A DNA stretch of 16,656 bases from DAIQON01 sp036787835 (lineage in GTDB: Bacteria > Patescibacteriota > Saccharimonadia > Saccharimonadales > UBA4665), in contig DAIQON010000021.1 of assembly GCA_036787835.1 (NCBI GenBank), positions 1-16,656 of the forward strand, in the 5' to 3' direction. The notes beneath the pieces are model-generated. The model ran no database searches and was not told where the DNA came from. It saw only the letters and a list, made by a program, of their open reading frames with translations. A program made the position numbers and the translations under genes. Below, piece by piece: positions 7,644-13,613 of the stretch; within the stretch, counting starts at the first letter, position 1; the number at the start of each line of letters is the position of its first letter.

Positions 7644-7811
7644 CTAGGCTTCTCTTTCTATCTTTCTTAATGTTTCACCATTAATTTGAGCACTTTTATC
7701 CCCTACTAGTATTACGTTATAAGTGTCATCATCAATTTCAATTATTTGTATTACTTGCTCAGTGTTTACATAAACTTGTTGGTCGCCCATATCATTAGCT
7801 TTGATTATCAT
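7644..7811 (-). CDS. Small 55-residue protein, FlbD-like pattern
   Basis: This short ORF runs from ATG (7811-7809) to TAG. It has one of the best ribosome binding sites in the window (AAGGAGGGG, 2-3 nt before ATG) and an extended -10 (TGC-TACAAT, 7835-7840) that would give a 16-nt leader. The protein starts MIIKANDMG and continues with VYVNTEQVIQIIEIDDDTYNVIL, then a Gly and a charged helix. The arrangement of Asn-x-x-x-Val/Ile-x-x-Ile-Glu-x-x-x-Asp-Thr resembles FlbD-like small proteins, but no flagellar genes are seen and the match may be structural only. It is transcribed divergently from the ncRNA, with only about 70 bases between, so the two may share regulation. Confidence 0.75.
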   Translation of the reverse strand: MIIKANDMGDQQVYVNTEQVIQIIEIDDDTYNVILVGDKSAQINGETLRKIEREA

Positions 7812-7834
7812 AACCCCTCCTTATTTATGGCTTA

Positions 7835-7840
7835 ATTGTA
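7835..7840 (-). promoter_or_regulatory. Extended -10 of the 55-residue gene
   Basis: Minus strand TACAAT preceded by TGC, the extended -10 form. There is no good -35 at 16-18 nt. Transcription would start near 7828, just ahead of the Shine-Dalgarno. Confidence 0.5.
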
Positions 7841-7844
7841 GCAC

Positions 7845-7873
7845 TTGAAAACAGATAGCCATAAGGGTAAAAT
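7845..7873 (+). promoter_or_regulatory. Promoter of the structured ncRNA
   Basis: TTGAAA (7845-7850), a 17-nt spacer, and TAAAAT (7868-7873). Transcription would begin about 7879-7881, exactly at the first hairpin of the RNA. No open reading frame of note follows before the terminator, which is why this is read as an RNA gene. Confidence 0.75.
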
Positions 7874-7878
7874 ATAAG

Positions 7879-8018
7879 TACCGTCTTGTTGAGAGACGGT
7901 AAACGTGAGAGTGGAAGTTTGGATATTACAGTCCTAGGCGTTCACTCATCTTAATCGGCCACTGTAGAACAGAGTCGTAACCAAGATGAGCAATCATTAA
8001 GGTTTCGGCTCTTTTTTT
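7879..8018 (+). ncRNA. Structured ~140-nt RNA with predicted kissing loops
   Basis: Three hairpins are visible. H1 has an 8-bp stem 7879-7886/7894-7901 and a 7-nt loop. H2 pairs TACAGT (7927-7932) with ACTGTA (7961-7966) and GGC (7937-7939) with GCC (7958-7960), closing an 18-nt loop. H3 is the terminator stem 7972-7982/8001-8011 with an 18-nt loop. Eight bases in the H2 loop (CTCATCTT, 7945-7952) are the exact complement of eight bases in the H3 loop (AAGATGAG, 7983-7990), so the two loops could kiss, or form an alternative structure that disrupts the terminator. It has its own promoter and ends in seven T. I could not match it to tmRNA, RNase P, T-box or common riboswitch consensus elements. 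It may be an sRNA, a 6S-type RNA or an attenuator acting on the tRNA-like gene downstream. Confidence 0.65.
7972..8018 (+). terminator. Intrinsic terminator of the ncRNA
   Basis: The stem GAGTCGTAACC / GGTTTCGGCTC (11 positions, one T-T mismatch, one G-T pair) encloses an 18-nt loop and is followed at once by seven T (8012-8018). Confidence 0.8.
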
Positions 8019-8093
8019 ATAGGCCAAGCACCTTAACATAGGGATGGTTTACAGACGTATAAGCCATCAATCACAATTAGAATAGGCCTATAT

Positions 8094-8171
8094 GCTCGGG
8101 TAGCTCAGTCTGGATAGAGCGGGTGTCTACTAAACACAGGGTCAGTGGTTCGAATCCACTCCCGAGAACCA
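8094..8171 (+). tRNA. tRNA-like gene with anticodon ACT, CCA encoded; possibly derived from tRNA-Arg
   Basis: A full cloverleaf can be drawn. The acceptor is 8094-8100/8161-8167; D-stem GCTC/GAGC (8103-8106/8117-8120); anticodon stem 8122-8126/8134-8138; loop CTACTAA (8127-8133) with anticodon ACT at 8129-8131; 5-nt variable region; T-stem AGTGG/CCACT with loop TTCGAAT; discriminator A; and encoded CCA (8169-8171). ACT would read the serine codon AGU. However, the short variable region is class I, unlike serine tRNAs, and the D-loop GGA (A20), C35 and U36 are arginine identity elements. One base change at position 34 separates it from Arg TCT or CCT. Two mismatches (G1-A72, G27-A43) suggest decay or unusual processing. 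It may be a functional odd tRNA, a pseudo-tRNA or a fragment captured near the IS. Confidence 0.75.
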
Positions 8172-8182
8172 GTTAAATAAAT

Positions 8183-8207
8183 AGAGCCTCCTTTGTGAGG
8201 AGGCTCT
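8183..8207 (+). terminator. Strong hairpin after the tRNA-like gene, possible bidirectional terminator
   Basis: A perfect 10-bp stem AGAGCCTCCT / AGGAGGCTCT closes a 5-nt loop. No T-run follows on the plus strand (TTGGGTGT), but on the minus strand the hairpin is followed by an A/T-rich run (ATTTATTTAA). It probably ends the tRNA-like transcript and may block transcription coming the other way. Confidence 0.55.
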
Positions 8208-8240
8208 TGGGTGTCTACTAATTTAATTCTAGCACACCCA
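8208..8240. repeat. Imperfect palindrome, possible left end of the IS
   Basis: TGGGTGT (8208-8214) and ACACCCA (8234-8240) form 7-bp inverted arms, extended inside by CTA/TAG with one bulged base. The first 13 bases from 8209 are identical to 8121-8133, the anticodon arm of the tRNA-like gene 88 bases upstream. IS1595-type elements have short terminal inverted repeats, but I found no matching copy after the transposase, so this is not a proven IS end. Confidence 0.5.
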
Positions 8241-8248
8241 GATTAAAG

Positions 8249-8271
8249 ACGTCCATAAATTTTATAGACGT
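8249..8271. repeat. 23-bp near-perfect palindrome upstream of the transposase
   Basis: ACGTC-C-ATAAA-T-TTTAT-A-GACGT: ten of eleven arm positions are complementary, around one central base. It lies about 60 bases before the transposase promoter. It could be an operator for a dimeric repressor, or a hairpin that insulates the transposase from outside transcription. Confidence 0.6.
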
Positions 8272-8331
8272 TAGTTAAGGGTATTCGATAATATGCAGAA
8301 AAAGTACATTGATAACACCTTATTATATACC

Positions 8332-8360
8332 TTGACAAGCAAGTATATCTTTGCTAATAT
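8332..8360 (+). promoter_or_regulatory. Consensus promoter of the transposase, predicted leaderless
   Basis: Perfect -35 TTGACA (8332-8337), 17-nt spacer, -10 TAATAT (8355-8360). The -10 ends 7 nt before ATG 8368, so transcription starts at the start codon. The promoter lies inside the upstream extension of the ORF (from 8293), which argues that the extension is not translated. Confidence 0.8.
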
Positions 8361-8367
8361 TAAAGGT

Positions 8368-9213
8368 ATGAGATATACGTTTGCACAGTTTAGAGAGGAA
8401 TACCCAGATGATGAGACTTGTCTAAGAGCAGTCTTAGATAATCGTTACGGTGATACTTGTCCTAAGTGTGGTGAAATAGGTACAAAGTTCTACCCAATCA
8501 AGGGTCGTAAGGGCTTTGCTTGCTTAAAGTGTCGTCAACACATCTATCCTCTAGCTGACACTATTTTTCGGAAGTCTGAAACTAGTCTATGGAACTGGTT
8601 CTATGCTATTTATCAATTCTCAGTATCTAAGAATGGTGTATCAGCTAAAGAGCTAGAAAGAAGTCTTGGAGTAACCTACAAGACGGCATGGCGTATGTGC
8701 AAGCAGATAAGACTACTTATGGAGCAAGATAACGATAAGCTTGGTGGTGAAGTTGAGGTAGATGAAACCTATGCCCCTAGCCGTAGACACCCTAGAATCG
8801 TAGGTAGAAGTCAGAAACAAATAATCTTTGGTGCTGTTGAGAGGAACGGTAGAGTTTCAGCTCAACATGTTAGAAGTTCAGGTGCTAGAGTTTTGTTACC
8901 GATAATAGAAGATAAGGTAGAACCTCAGACTAGTATATTTAGTGATGAGTGGGGAGCATATAGAACTCTCTCGAGACGAGGATATACTCATACTACAGTT
9001 AATCACTCAACCCTAGAGTATGTTAGAGGAACAGCTCACACCAACACGATAGAGGGCTTCTGGAGCCAGCTGAAGCGGAGCATCGACGGTACATATCACG
9101 CTGTATCACCTAAGTACCTACAGCAATATATTAACCAGTTTGTATTTCAATACAATTTTAGGGATGTGCCTATTTGCCCGATTCTTTTGGAACGGGCTGT
9201 GAAGCTTTCTTAA
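8368..9213 (+). CDS. IS1595-family transposase (ISXO2-like DDE domain)
   Basis: From ATG 8368 the protein has 281 residues. Residues 1-30 match the usual family start (YTF..FREEYPDD). A zinc ribbon follows, with Cys31/Cys34 (CPKCG) and Cys52/Cys55 (CLKC), then a helix-turn-helix region (about 85-115, GVSAKELERSLGVTYKTAWRM). The catalytic domain shows Asp132 (VEVDETY), Asp193 (FSDEWGAY) and the His224-Asn226-Glu229 block (HTNTIEGFWSQLKR). All motifs are intact, so the protein is probably active. An in-frame ATG at 8293 exists, but the promoter lies downstream of it, and the 8368 start matches the family. Nearby palindromes (8208-8271) may belong to the element. No clear right inverted repeat is seen within the 24 bases after the stop, and the next gene ends there. 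Confidence 0.93.
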   Translation: MRYTFAQFREEYPDDETCLRAVLDNRYGDTCPKCGEIGTKFYPIKGRKGFACLKCRQHIYPLADTIFRKSETSLWNWFYAIYQFSVSKNGVSAKELERSLGVTYKTAWRMCKQIRLLMEQDNDKLGGEVEVDETYAPSRRHPRIVGRSQKQIIFGAVERNGRVSAQHVRSSGARVLLPIIEDKVEPQTSIFSDEWGAYRTLSRRGYTHTTVNHSTLEYVRGTAHTNTIEGFWSQLKRSIDGTYHAVSPKYLQQYINQFVFQYNFRDVPICPILLERAVKLS

Positions 9214-9237
9214 TTAGATTCTTGAATAGTTTTTTGC

Positions 9238-9861
9238 TCATGAACTTTGTTTTCTGTGATGAGATTGCCCATCATCAGTACTGCTGTAATATGAAGCTAA
9301 ATCGAAGCCCAACGATTCAAGACATTTATCCCTGAGATAAATACCGCCCACCAGCTGTATATTCTCTAAGTTAGAACCTTCCTTAAAAGCATAGTCTTTA
9401 ACTGGCAGGAAGTCTTTGTCGTCTGCGTGAGATATTACAGTGTCTAGTGCTATAGTGTGAACATCATATGCAGAGTAGTCGTTTCCTTTAGGGCTAAGTG
9501 TATTCTGTAGTTCGGCTAAAAGACTATCAAAATTATCATCTATGAACTTTTTTATCCCACTATCCTCTAATAATTGTTTACCATTGTCCGTCAAACTCAT
9601 TGGCGATTCAGTCTTAACGAAATTACTTGGCGAGTTTTGTTGAAGAGAATTAACCTGTGATTGAAGTGCCTCAAACCTGCCCTCCAGAGAGCTCAGCCGT
9701 TTTTGAGCGTCTATTTTTTCGAGCTGATCTACTTTCTCTCTGTACTTAGATAAAAGCCCCCAAACACCTAGAATAGATACAACAAGGCTTATTGCTGCGG
9801 GTATAATAATATTTGCCCAATCAACAGAAGTGACTGTGCTCGTTGCAAAAAATATCATCAT
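9238..9861 (-). CDS. Membrane-anchored coiled-coil protein of unknown function
   Basis: The 207 residues start with a single membrane helix (about 16-38, IIIPAAISLVVSILGVWGLL), followed by a coiled coil (about 40-77, rich in Lys, Glu, Leu and Gln). A soluble domain follows, beginning with MSLTDNGKQLLEDSGIKKFI and containing a long acidic helix. This resembles uncharacterised proteins with an SPMSLT...GKxLL motif known from diverse bacteria. An AAAAGGAT Shine-Dalgarno lies about 9-10 nt before the ATG pair. Its stop is the only TGA among intact genes of the window, and it ends 24 bases from the transposase stop. Its original C-terminus may therefore have been cut by the IS, or the gene may come from another source. 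Confidence 0.75.
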   Translation of the reverse strand: MMIFFATSTVTSVDWANIIIPAAISLVVSILGVWGLLSKYREKVDQLEKIDAQKRLSSLEGRFEALQSQVNSLQQNSPSNFVKTESPMSLTDNGKQLLEDSGIKKFIDDNFDSLLAELQNTLSPKGNDYSAYDVHTIALDTVISHADDKDFLPVKDYAFKEGSNLENIQLVGGIYLRDKCLESLGFDLASYYSSTDDGQSHHRKQSS

Positions 9862-9930
9862 TTCTATTTTATCCTTTTTATTCTTTTCCGCCTATAGATA
9901 CTTTATCATAAGAATATTTACTTGCTGTCA

Positions 9931-9939
9931 TGGTATAGT
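9931..9939 (+). promoter_or_regulatory. Candidate extended -10 for the GH5 gene
   Basis: TGG-TATAGT forms an extended -10. No convincing -35 is seen. Transcription would start near 9946, giving an A/T-rich leader of about 80 nt before ATG 10025 with no clear Shine-Dalgarno. Confidence 0.4.
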
Positions 9940-10024
9940 CGCCTACCTTTAAACATGCCCAAGAGACTAGCTAACAGTTATTTGTTATTATTAGAATTAG
10001 TAACTTACGCTTGTTGAATACTTT

Positions 10025-11362
10025 ATGATTAATCTCAAAACAATATTAAAAAAGGAAAGATCACAAAAAGCTTCTGTAGTAGCAATTATTTTGCTACTAA
10101 CAATCATTGGTGTCGATTTCTTGGTTACAAGTCATGCTCAATCGCCATACGCCGCTGTATCTGCAGCTTCAGGTATATTATCTGGGCAAGCTACTATAAA
10201 AGCGGCTAGTAATGGAAGTTATGTTCAGTTTGGTTCATATTCATCACCACCTCCTGTACTTGCCATTCATGTTAGTGGTGGTCAATTGGTTAACGCTCAG
10301 CGAGTCGCTACTAGACTACTTGGGGTAGATGCAGGCGGGACTGAGGACTCATGCATTGATGCTGCTAGTTATAATACCTGGCCACCACTCGATGCTAGCG
10401 AAGCTGCTGCAATGGCGGCCTGGAAAGTAAATGCCGTCAGGATACCGCTGAATGAAGACTGTTGGCTGGGGATTAACGGAGCTACTACTGCATTGGCTGG
10501 TGCCAATTATCAAAATGCTATAAAAAACTGGGTTAATACCCTTAACAGACAGGGTTTTATAGTAATACTTGATCTTCATTGGACCGCACCAGGAACATAT
10601 CCAGCAAATCAACAATATGCAATGGCTGACAGTGACCACTCAATAACATTTTGGAGTCAGGTTGCAGGTACATTCAAAGCAAATCCGGCTGTTATCTTTG
10701 ATCCATTCAATGAGCCAGCTATAAGTGTGTCGCCAAATCCATCATGGACGCCCACATCAACTGACTGGGCATGTTGGTTGAATGGCTGTAGTATAACTGA
10801 GTCAAAAAATACTTTATTAAACGGCACTTATACATCAGTCACCTATACCACCGCAGGGATGCAACAGTTAGTCAGTACAATTCGTGCAACTGGAGCTACC
10901 CAGCCTATTATGGTTGGAGGTTTAAACAATGCCGGAGATCCATGCGGTACTAAAGATTTAGGGGGTAATGGTGGTGCATGTATGGAAACCTCATATATGC
11001 CGAGAGACCCACTAAACCAATTAGCTATTAGTTTCCATACCTATAATTGGACTTCTTGTACGACTCTAGCTTGTTGGAATACAACATTGGCTGGAGCTAG
11101 AGCAGCAAATCTCCCTATAATTACTGGGGAATTTGGCGAGAGGGACTGTTTGACGAGCTACAATGATGCATATATGAATTGGGCTGATGCCAATAAGGTT
11201 TCTTACTTAATGTGGTCATGGAGGGTTGATAATTCAGCCCAACAAACATGTACATCACCAAACCCTGACTTCAGAATGTTATCTAATTGGGGTGGAGCCA
11301 CAACGCCACATAATCCTGCTTCCGCAGACTTTAAGTCACATTTACTGACAGCCATCCCATAG
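10025..11362 (+). CDS. GH5-type endoglucanase/cellulase, membrane-anchored or secreted
   Basis: Residues 18-34 form a hydrophobic signal or anchor segment after a basic start (KTILKKERSQK). Residues 48-72 (ASGILSGQATIKAAS, then YVQFGS) resemble the shrunken carbohydrate-binding-module-like repeat common on exported Saccharibacteria proteins. A proline linker follows, then a GH5 (beta/alpha)8 catalytic domain from about 90 to 440. The acid/base is Glu230 (FDPFNEP) and the nucleophile Glu369 (ITGEFGE). DLHW (183-186), His338-Tyr340 (SFHTY) and Trp397/Trp399 (YLMWSW) are also typical. It would hydrolyse beta-1,4-glucans or related polysaccharides outside the cell. Eight or more Cys in the catalytic part suggest disulfides. 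For a small-genome organism this is an accessory scavenging or host-attack trait. The exact glycan is not decidable. Confidence 0.9.
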   Translation: MINLKTILKKERSQKASVVAIILLLTIIGVDFLVTSHAQSPYAAVSAASGILSGQATIKAASNGSYVQFGSYSSPPPVLAIHVSGGQLVNAQRVATRLLGVDAGGTEDSCIDAASYNTWPPLDASEAAAMAAWKVNAVRIPLNEDCWLGINGATTALAGANYQNAIKNWVNTLNRQGFIVILDLHWTAPGTYPANQQYAMADSDHSITFWSQVAGTFKANPAVIFDPFNEPAISVSPNPSWTPTSTDWACWLNGCSITESKNTLLNGTYTSVTYTTAGMQQLVSTIRATGATQPIMVGGLNNAGDPCGTKDLGGNGGACMETSYMPRDPLNQLAISFHTYNWTSCTTLACWNTTLAGARAANLPIITGEFGERDCLTSYNDAYMNWADANKVSYLMWSWRVDNSAQQTCTSPNPDFRMLSNWGGATTPHNPASADFKSHLLTAIP

Positions 11363-11464
11363 TTCGATTTCAATTTATTAAATAACCCAGATAGCTATCG
11401 CGCTACGATTGGTGAAGTGATCTTAGTGCGATTTTCATATCCATAAATATGATACAATCCAGCT

Positions 11465-11845
11465 ATGAAATCGTTTGGAAGTCATGAACCAGAAAAGGAA
11501 GCAGGCTCAGAAGTTTATTTTCCTGAGACCAGAGCCTTAGTCGATGCGCTACATGAAGATCCAAAAATTGCCTTAGAGTGCTCACATGGCGGCGAATTTG
11601 CAGTTGGAGTATACGAAGTCCCAAGAGGTTGTGTGGCGCTACCCGGGCTAGAGACACAAAAGCTATGTCCTCAACACATATTAACTGACGGTTCGTTTGA
11701 GGGGATGCATCTTGTTGTAGATCTGTCTCTAGACGCAGCGTGGAGCAAGCAACACGGGTGGATACCAGATTATTGGATGAAGCTAGACCCAACTACACAA
11801 AAAATTACCATGCTTGAATTTGCTACTTCACCATTCGAGAGCTAA
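11465..11845 (+). CDS. Hypothetical 126-residue protein
   Basis: The protein is soluble with no recognised family. It has three Cys (ALECSHGGEF, PRGCVAL, KLCPQH) with nearby His, which might bind metal, but the spacing is not a known motif. Coding is supported by a -10 TACAAT (11453-11458) ending 6 nt before the ATG and by a steady reading frame to TAA. An ORF of 109 codons overlaps on the minus strand, but it has no start signals. It is convergent with the S51 peptidase gene, which ends 12 bases away. Confidence 0.65.
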   Translation: MKSFGSHEPEKEAGSEVYFPETRALVDALHEDPKIALECSHGGEFAVGVYEVPRGCVALPGLETQKLCPQHILTDGSFEGMHLVVDLSLDAAWSKQHGWIPDYWMKLDPTTQKITMLEFATSPFES

Positions 11846-11856
11846 TTACTCGGTTG

Positions 11857-12507
11857 CTAGTTTTCTATGATAACTGGATCGCTGCCTATTAGCTGAATGC
11901 TGTCACCATTTACAACAACTGCGCTATCATCTCGTAGACCGTAGACCCTACCCTTAAACGTGCCGACTGCTTTTGTAAGACTTTCTTTTCGATTTGGAAA
12001 GTCTGGCGAGTCGAGGTGAGGCATAATTGAGAAATCTACCAAGCCCATATAATCTTTTATATTGTATATACTGTCTTCGCCGTAGATCAGTCTGTATGCA
12101 GCTTCTGAGATTCGATTCCCTATTATCATCGAGCCGGCGCTGCTGCCGACATATACCTTGTCTTTAAGCAGCTTCGGCAAAAGTTTATCAAAACCGGTTT
12201 TTTGAAATACCGACATAAGATAATCGGTATTACCACCGATAACAAAGATGACATCTTTGGCTTGTATCCGACTTTCAACTTCATCAATCGATAATGCTAG
12301 TAAGTTAATGATATCTATGTCTGATGAAAAATTATCTGTCACCGAGTTTAAGTTATTCAATACCCATCTCTTATCTCCGATCTCAACAGCGTATGCCTCG
12401 TTGATAATGGCTATAGATATCTGGTCTTGTGGCTTGTTGCATAGATCTACACACGCCTTCACAGTATTAGCCGTGGCAAATCCCTCTGAGCAAAGTACCA
12501 ATTTCAT
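11857..12507 (-). CDS. Peptidase S51 (dipeptidase E/cyanophycinase-type) family protein
   Basis: This is a serine peptidase with the class-I-glutamine-amidotransferase-like fold. Counting from the ATG at 12507 (216 aa), the motif FVIGGNTDYL lies at about 88-97. The nucleophile Ser123 is in VGSSAGS, and His164 is in MPHLDSP. Length is close to that of E. coli PepE (229). Family members cleave Asp-Xaa dipeptides or cyanophycin-like chains in the cytosol, so a role in recycling scavenged peptides is likely. The start at 12534 would add nine residues, but a -10 TATACT (12514-12519) ends 6 nt before 12507, so I chose the inner start and predict a leaderless mRNA. Confidence 0.87.
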   Translation of the reverse strand: MKLVLCSEGFATANTVKACVDLCNKPQDQISIAIINEAYAVEIGDKRWVLNNLNSVTDNFSSDIDIINLLALSIDEVESRIQAKDVIFVIGGNTDYLMSVFQKTGFDKLLPKLLKDKVYVGSSAGSMIIGNRISEAAYRLIYGEDSIYNIKDYMGLVDFSIMPHLDSPDFPNRKESLTKAVGTFKGRVYGLRDDSAVVVNGDSIQLIGSDPVIIEN

Positions 12508-12561
12508 AAATAGAGTATAGCAAAATATATACAACTAACACTTGCAGTACTTTTGTTTTAT

Positions 12562-12813
12562 TTAACGATGATTACAGCCTAGCCAACAACAAGGTCGACG
12601 AACACCCTGCATTAATTCAGTAATTGTTCGCTCTATATGGCTTTGTCGAGTCTCAGGTTTTTTGGTAGAGACTACCCAGCAGATCCACTCGTTGCGTGCA
12701 AGTGGTGTCAGGTCTTCCCATCTTTCAAGTGCAGAGTCGTCATCGAACAAGGCTTTAGCTAAATCTGATGGTAGCTCATGTACTACGCCGGTAGCGATTT
12801 GTATTGTGTTCAT
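12562..12813 (-). CDS. Small YdeI/OmpD-associated-type protein
   Basis: The 83-residue protein matches the C-terminal part of the YdeI/OmdA-type family: an LPSDLAKAL start, then LTPLARNEWICWV, KKPETRQSHIERTI and a Cys-rich end (RRPCCWLGCNHR). This short form is a complete gene type in my recollection of Saccharibacteria. The family has been linked to cationic peptide or bacteriocin resistance in enterobacteria, but the role here is unknown. A -10 TATAGT (12821-12826) ends 7 nt before the ATG. No Shine-Dalgarno is seen. Confidence 0.8.
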   Translation of the reverse strand: MNTIQIATGVVHELPSDLAKALFDDDSALERWEDLTPLARNEWICWVVSTKKPETRQSHIERTITELMQGVRRPCCWLGCNHR

Positions 12814-12865
12814 AACTTAGACTATAGCAAATAGCTTAGTAGTTGGCTTACTGAGAGTGAGCATT

Positions 12866-13267
12866 TTACCTAGTGGCTAAAAAACCGAGATCGTGATACC
12901 AGTCGTTACTGTGCCTAGTAACAGCAACAAAGATGTGTTTGAGCTCAAGATTAGGTTTTTCAAGCACTACCTGTAGCAGTTTCTCAAAGAAAAGAGGGCT
13001 TGTTATGTTTCCTACTTCTTCTTGGGCTCGCTCTCTAGCAATTTTTGCTCTATCGCTCCCAAAACTATCAGGTATTAGCGCGTCATTTAAATAAGATATC
13101 TCTGGATGCCAATCATCTTCATGGCCTACAACCAAAAGTTCTGGATCTAGATATATAGTTTTTGGGCTAGCTCCAGGCGTTATTAAACCACTACCCTCAC
13201 TGCCTGGGTATACGAGCGAATAATTAAGCTCCGCCGTTTTATCGGTCTCTACTCTTATTATGGGCAT
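12866..13267 (-). CDS. Hypothetical 133-residue protein
   Basis: The family is not recognised. The protein is soluble and acidic, with a His/Trp/Asp-containing centre (VVGHEDDWHPEISYLND) and a similar end (RHSNDWYHDLGF). The repeated Asp-Trp-His/Tyr-His pattern could mark a metal or ligand site. A promoter with a -10 TATTTT (13275-13280) preceded by TGG, and a TCTACA -35 at 17 nt, ends 7 nt before the ATG, so this is a predicted leaderless single-gene unit. Confidence 0.68.
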   Translation of the reverse strand: MPIIRVETDKTAELNYSLVYPGSEGSGLITPGASPKTIYLDPELLVVGHEDDWHPEISYLNDALIPDSFGSDRAKIARERAQEEVGNITSPLFFEKLLQVVLEKPNLELKHIFVAVTRHSNDWYHDLGFLATR

Positions 13268-13274
13268 AAAGCTT

Positions 13275-13303
13275 AAAATACCATATAACGTAGTATTTGT
13301 AGA
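13275..13303 (-). promoter_or_regulatory. Extended -10 promoter of the 133-residue gene
   Basis: Minus strand: -35 TCTACA (13298-13303), 17-nt spacer, and TGG-TATTTT (-10 at 13275-13280). It shares the TATGGTAT core with the promoters at 4060-4088 and 14769-14797. Confidence 0.6.
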
Positions 13304-13340
13304 TTACATTACTGCCCTACTATCAGCCAGGGATTAAGTA

Positions 13341-13613
13341 CTATTTACGAGTTCTATTTCTAATATTCAAATATCTACGCTTTAGTAAAGATAATGTAAA
13401 GGTAGATAAAGTAAAACCTATGACCGGCACAAGGGCGTTGATCCAGGGGTTAATATGGGCAACAAAGTGTAGGTAAAATGCGACAACTAAATAGGTCAGA
13501 ATCATAATACTTAGTCGACGAATCCAGCTCATCTCCCAGGCCTTATCACCTTCAACGCGAGCATTACGCGTCTCGAGCTTTTCTAGTCGTTTTTCTAAAT
13601 CAGTCTGTTTCAA
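13341..13613 (-). CDS. Small two-helix membrane protein
   Basis: The 90 residues comprise an N-terminal charged coiled coil (about 3-22, LEKRLEKLETRNARVEG), a short DKAWEMSWIRRLS segment, two membrane helices (about 33-50 and 57-76), and a basic C-terminal tail (KRRYLNIRNRTRK). It resembles a widespread uncharacterised small membrane protein with a DKAWE.SW.RR motif. The start is a TTG at 13613 with AAGGA 7 nt upstream, an unusual start codon supported by that site. Function is unknown. Confidence 0.75.
   Translation of the reverse strand: MKQTDLEKRLEKLETRNARVEGDKAWEMSWIRRLSIMILTYLVVAFYLHFVAHINPWINALVPVIGFTLSTFTLSLLKRRYLNIRNRTRK

Noticed and set aside
7879..8018. T-box riboswitch or tmRNA
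   Set aside because: No T-box consensus, no tRNA-like ends and no tag reading frame. The RNA is followed by a tRNA-like gene rather than an aminoacylation gene.
8293..8367. N-terminal extension of the transposase from ATG 8293
   Set aside because: A consensus promoter at 8332-8360 lies inside it, and family proteins begin at the 8368 Met.
11390..11399. 10-bp palindrome GATAGCTATC after the GH5 gene
   Set aside because: Too short and without a T-run. It cannot be called a terminator or operator.
11463..11792. 109-codon minus-strand ORF over the 126-residue gene
   Set aside because: The plus-strand frame has a -10 box 6 nt before its ATG. The minus frame has no start signal.
12508..12534. 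Upstream start of the S51 peptidase
   Set aside because: The extension overlaps the -10 box and lacks the family's normal first strand, which begins at MKLVLC.
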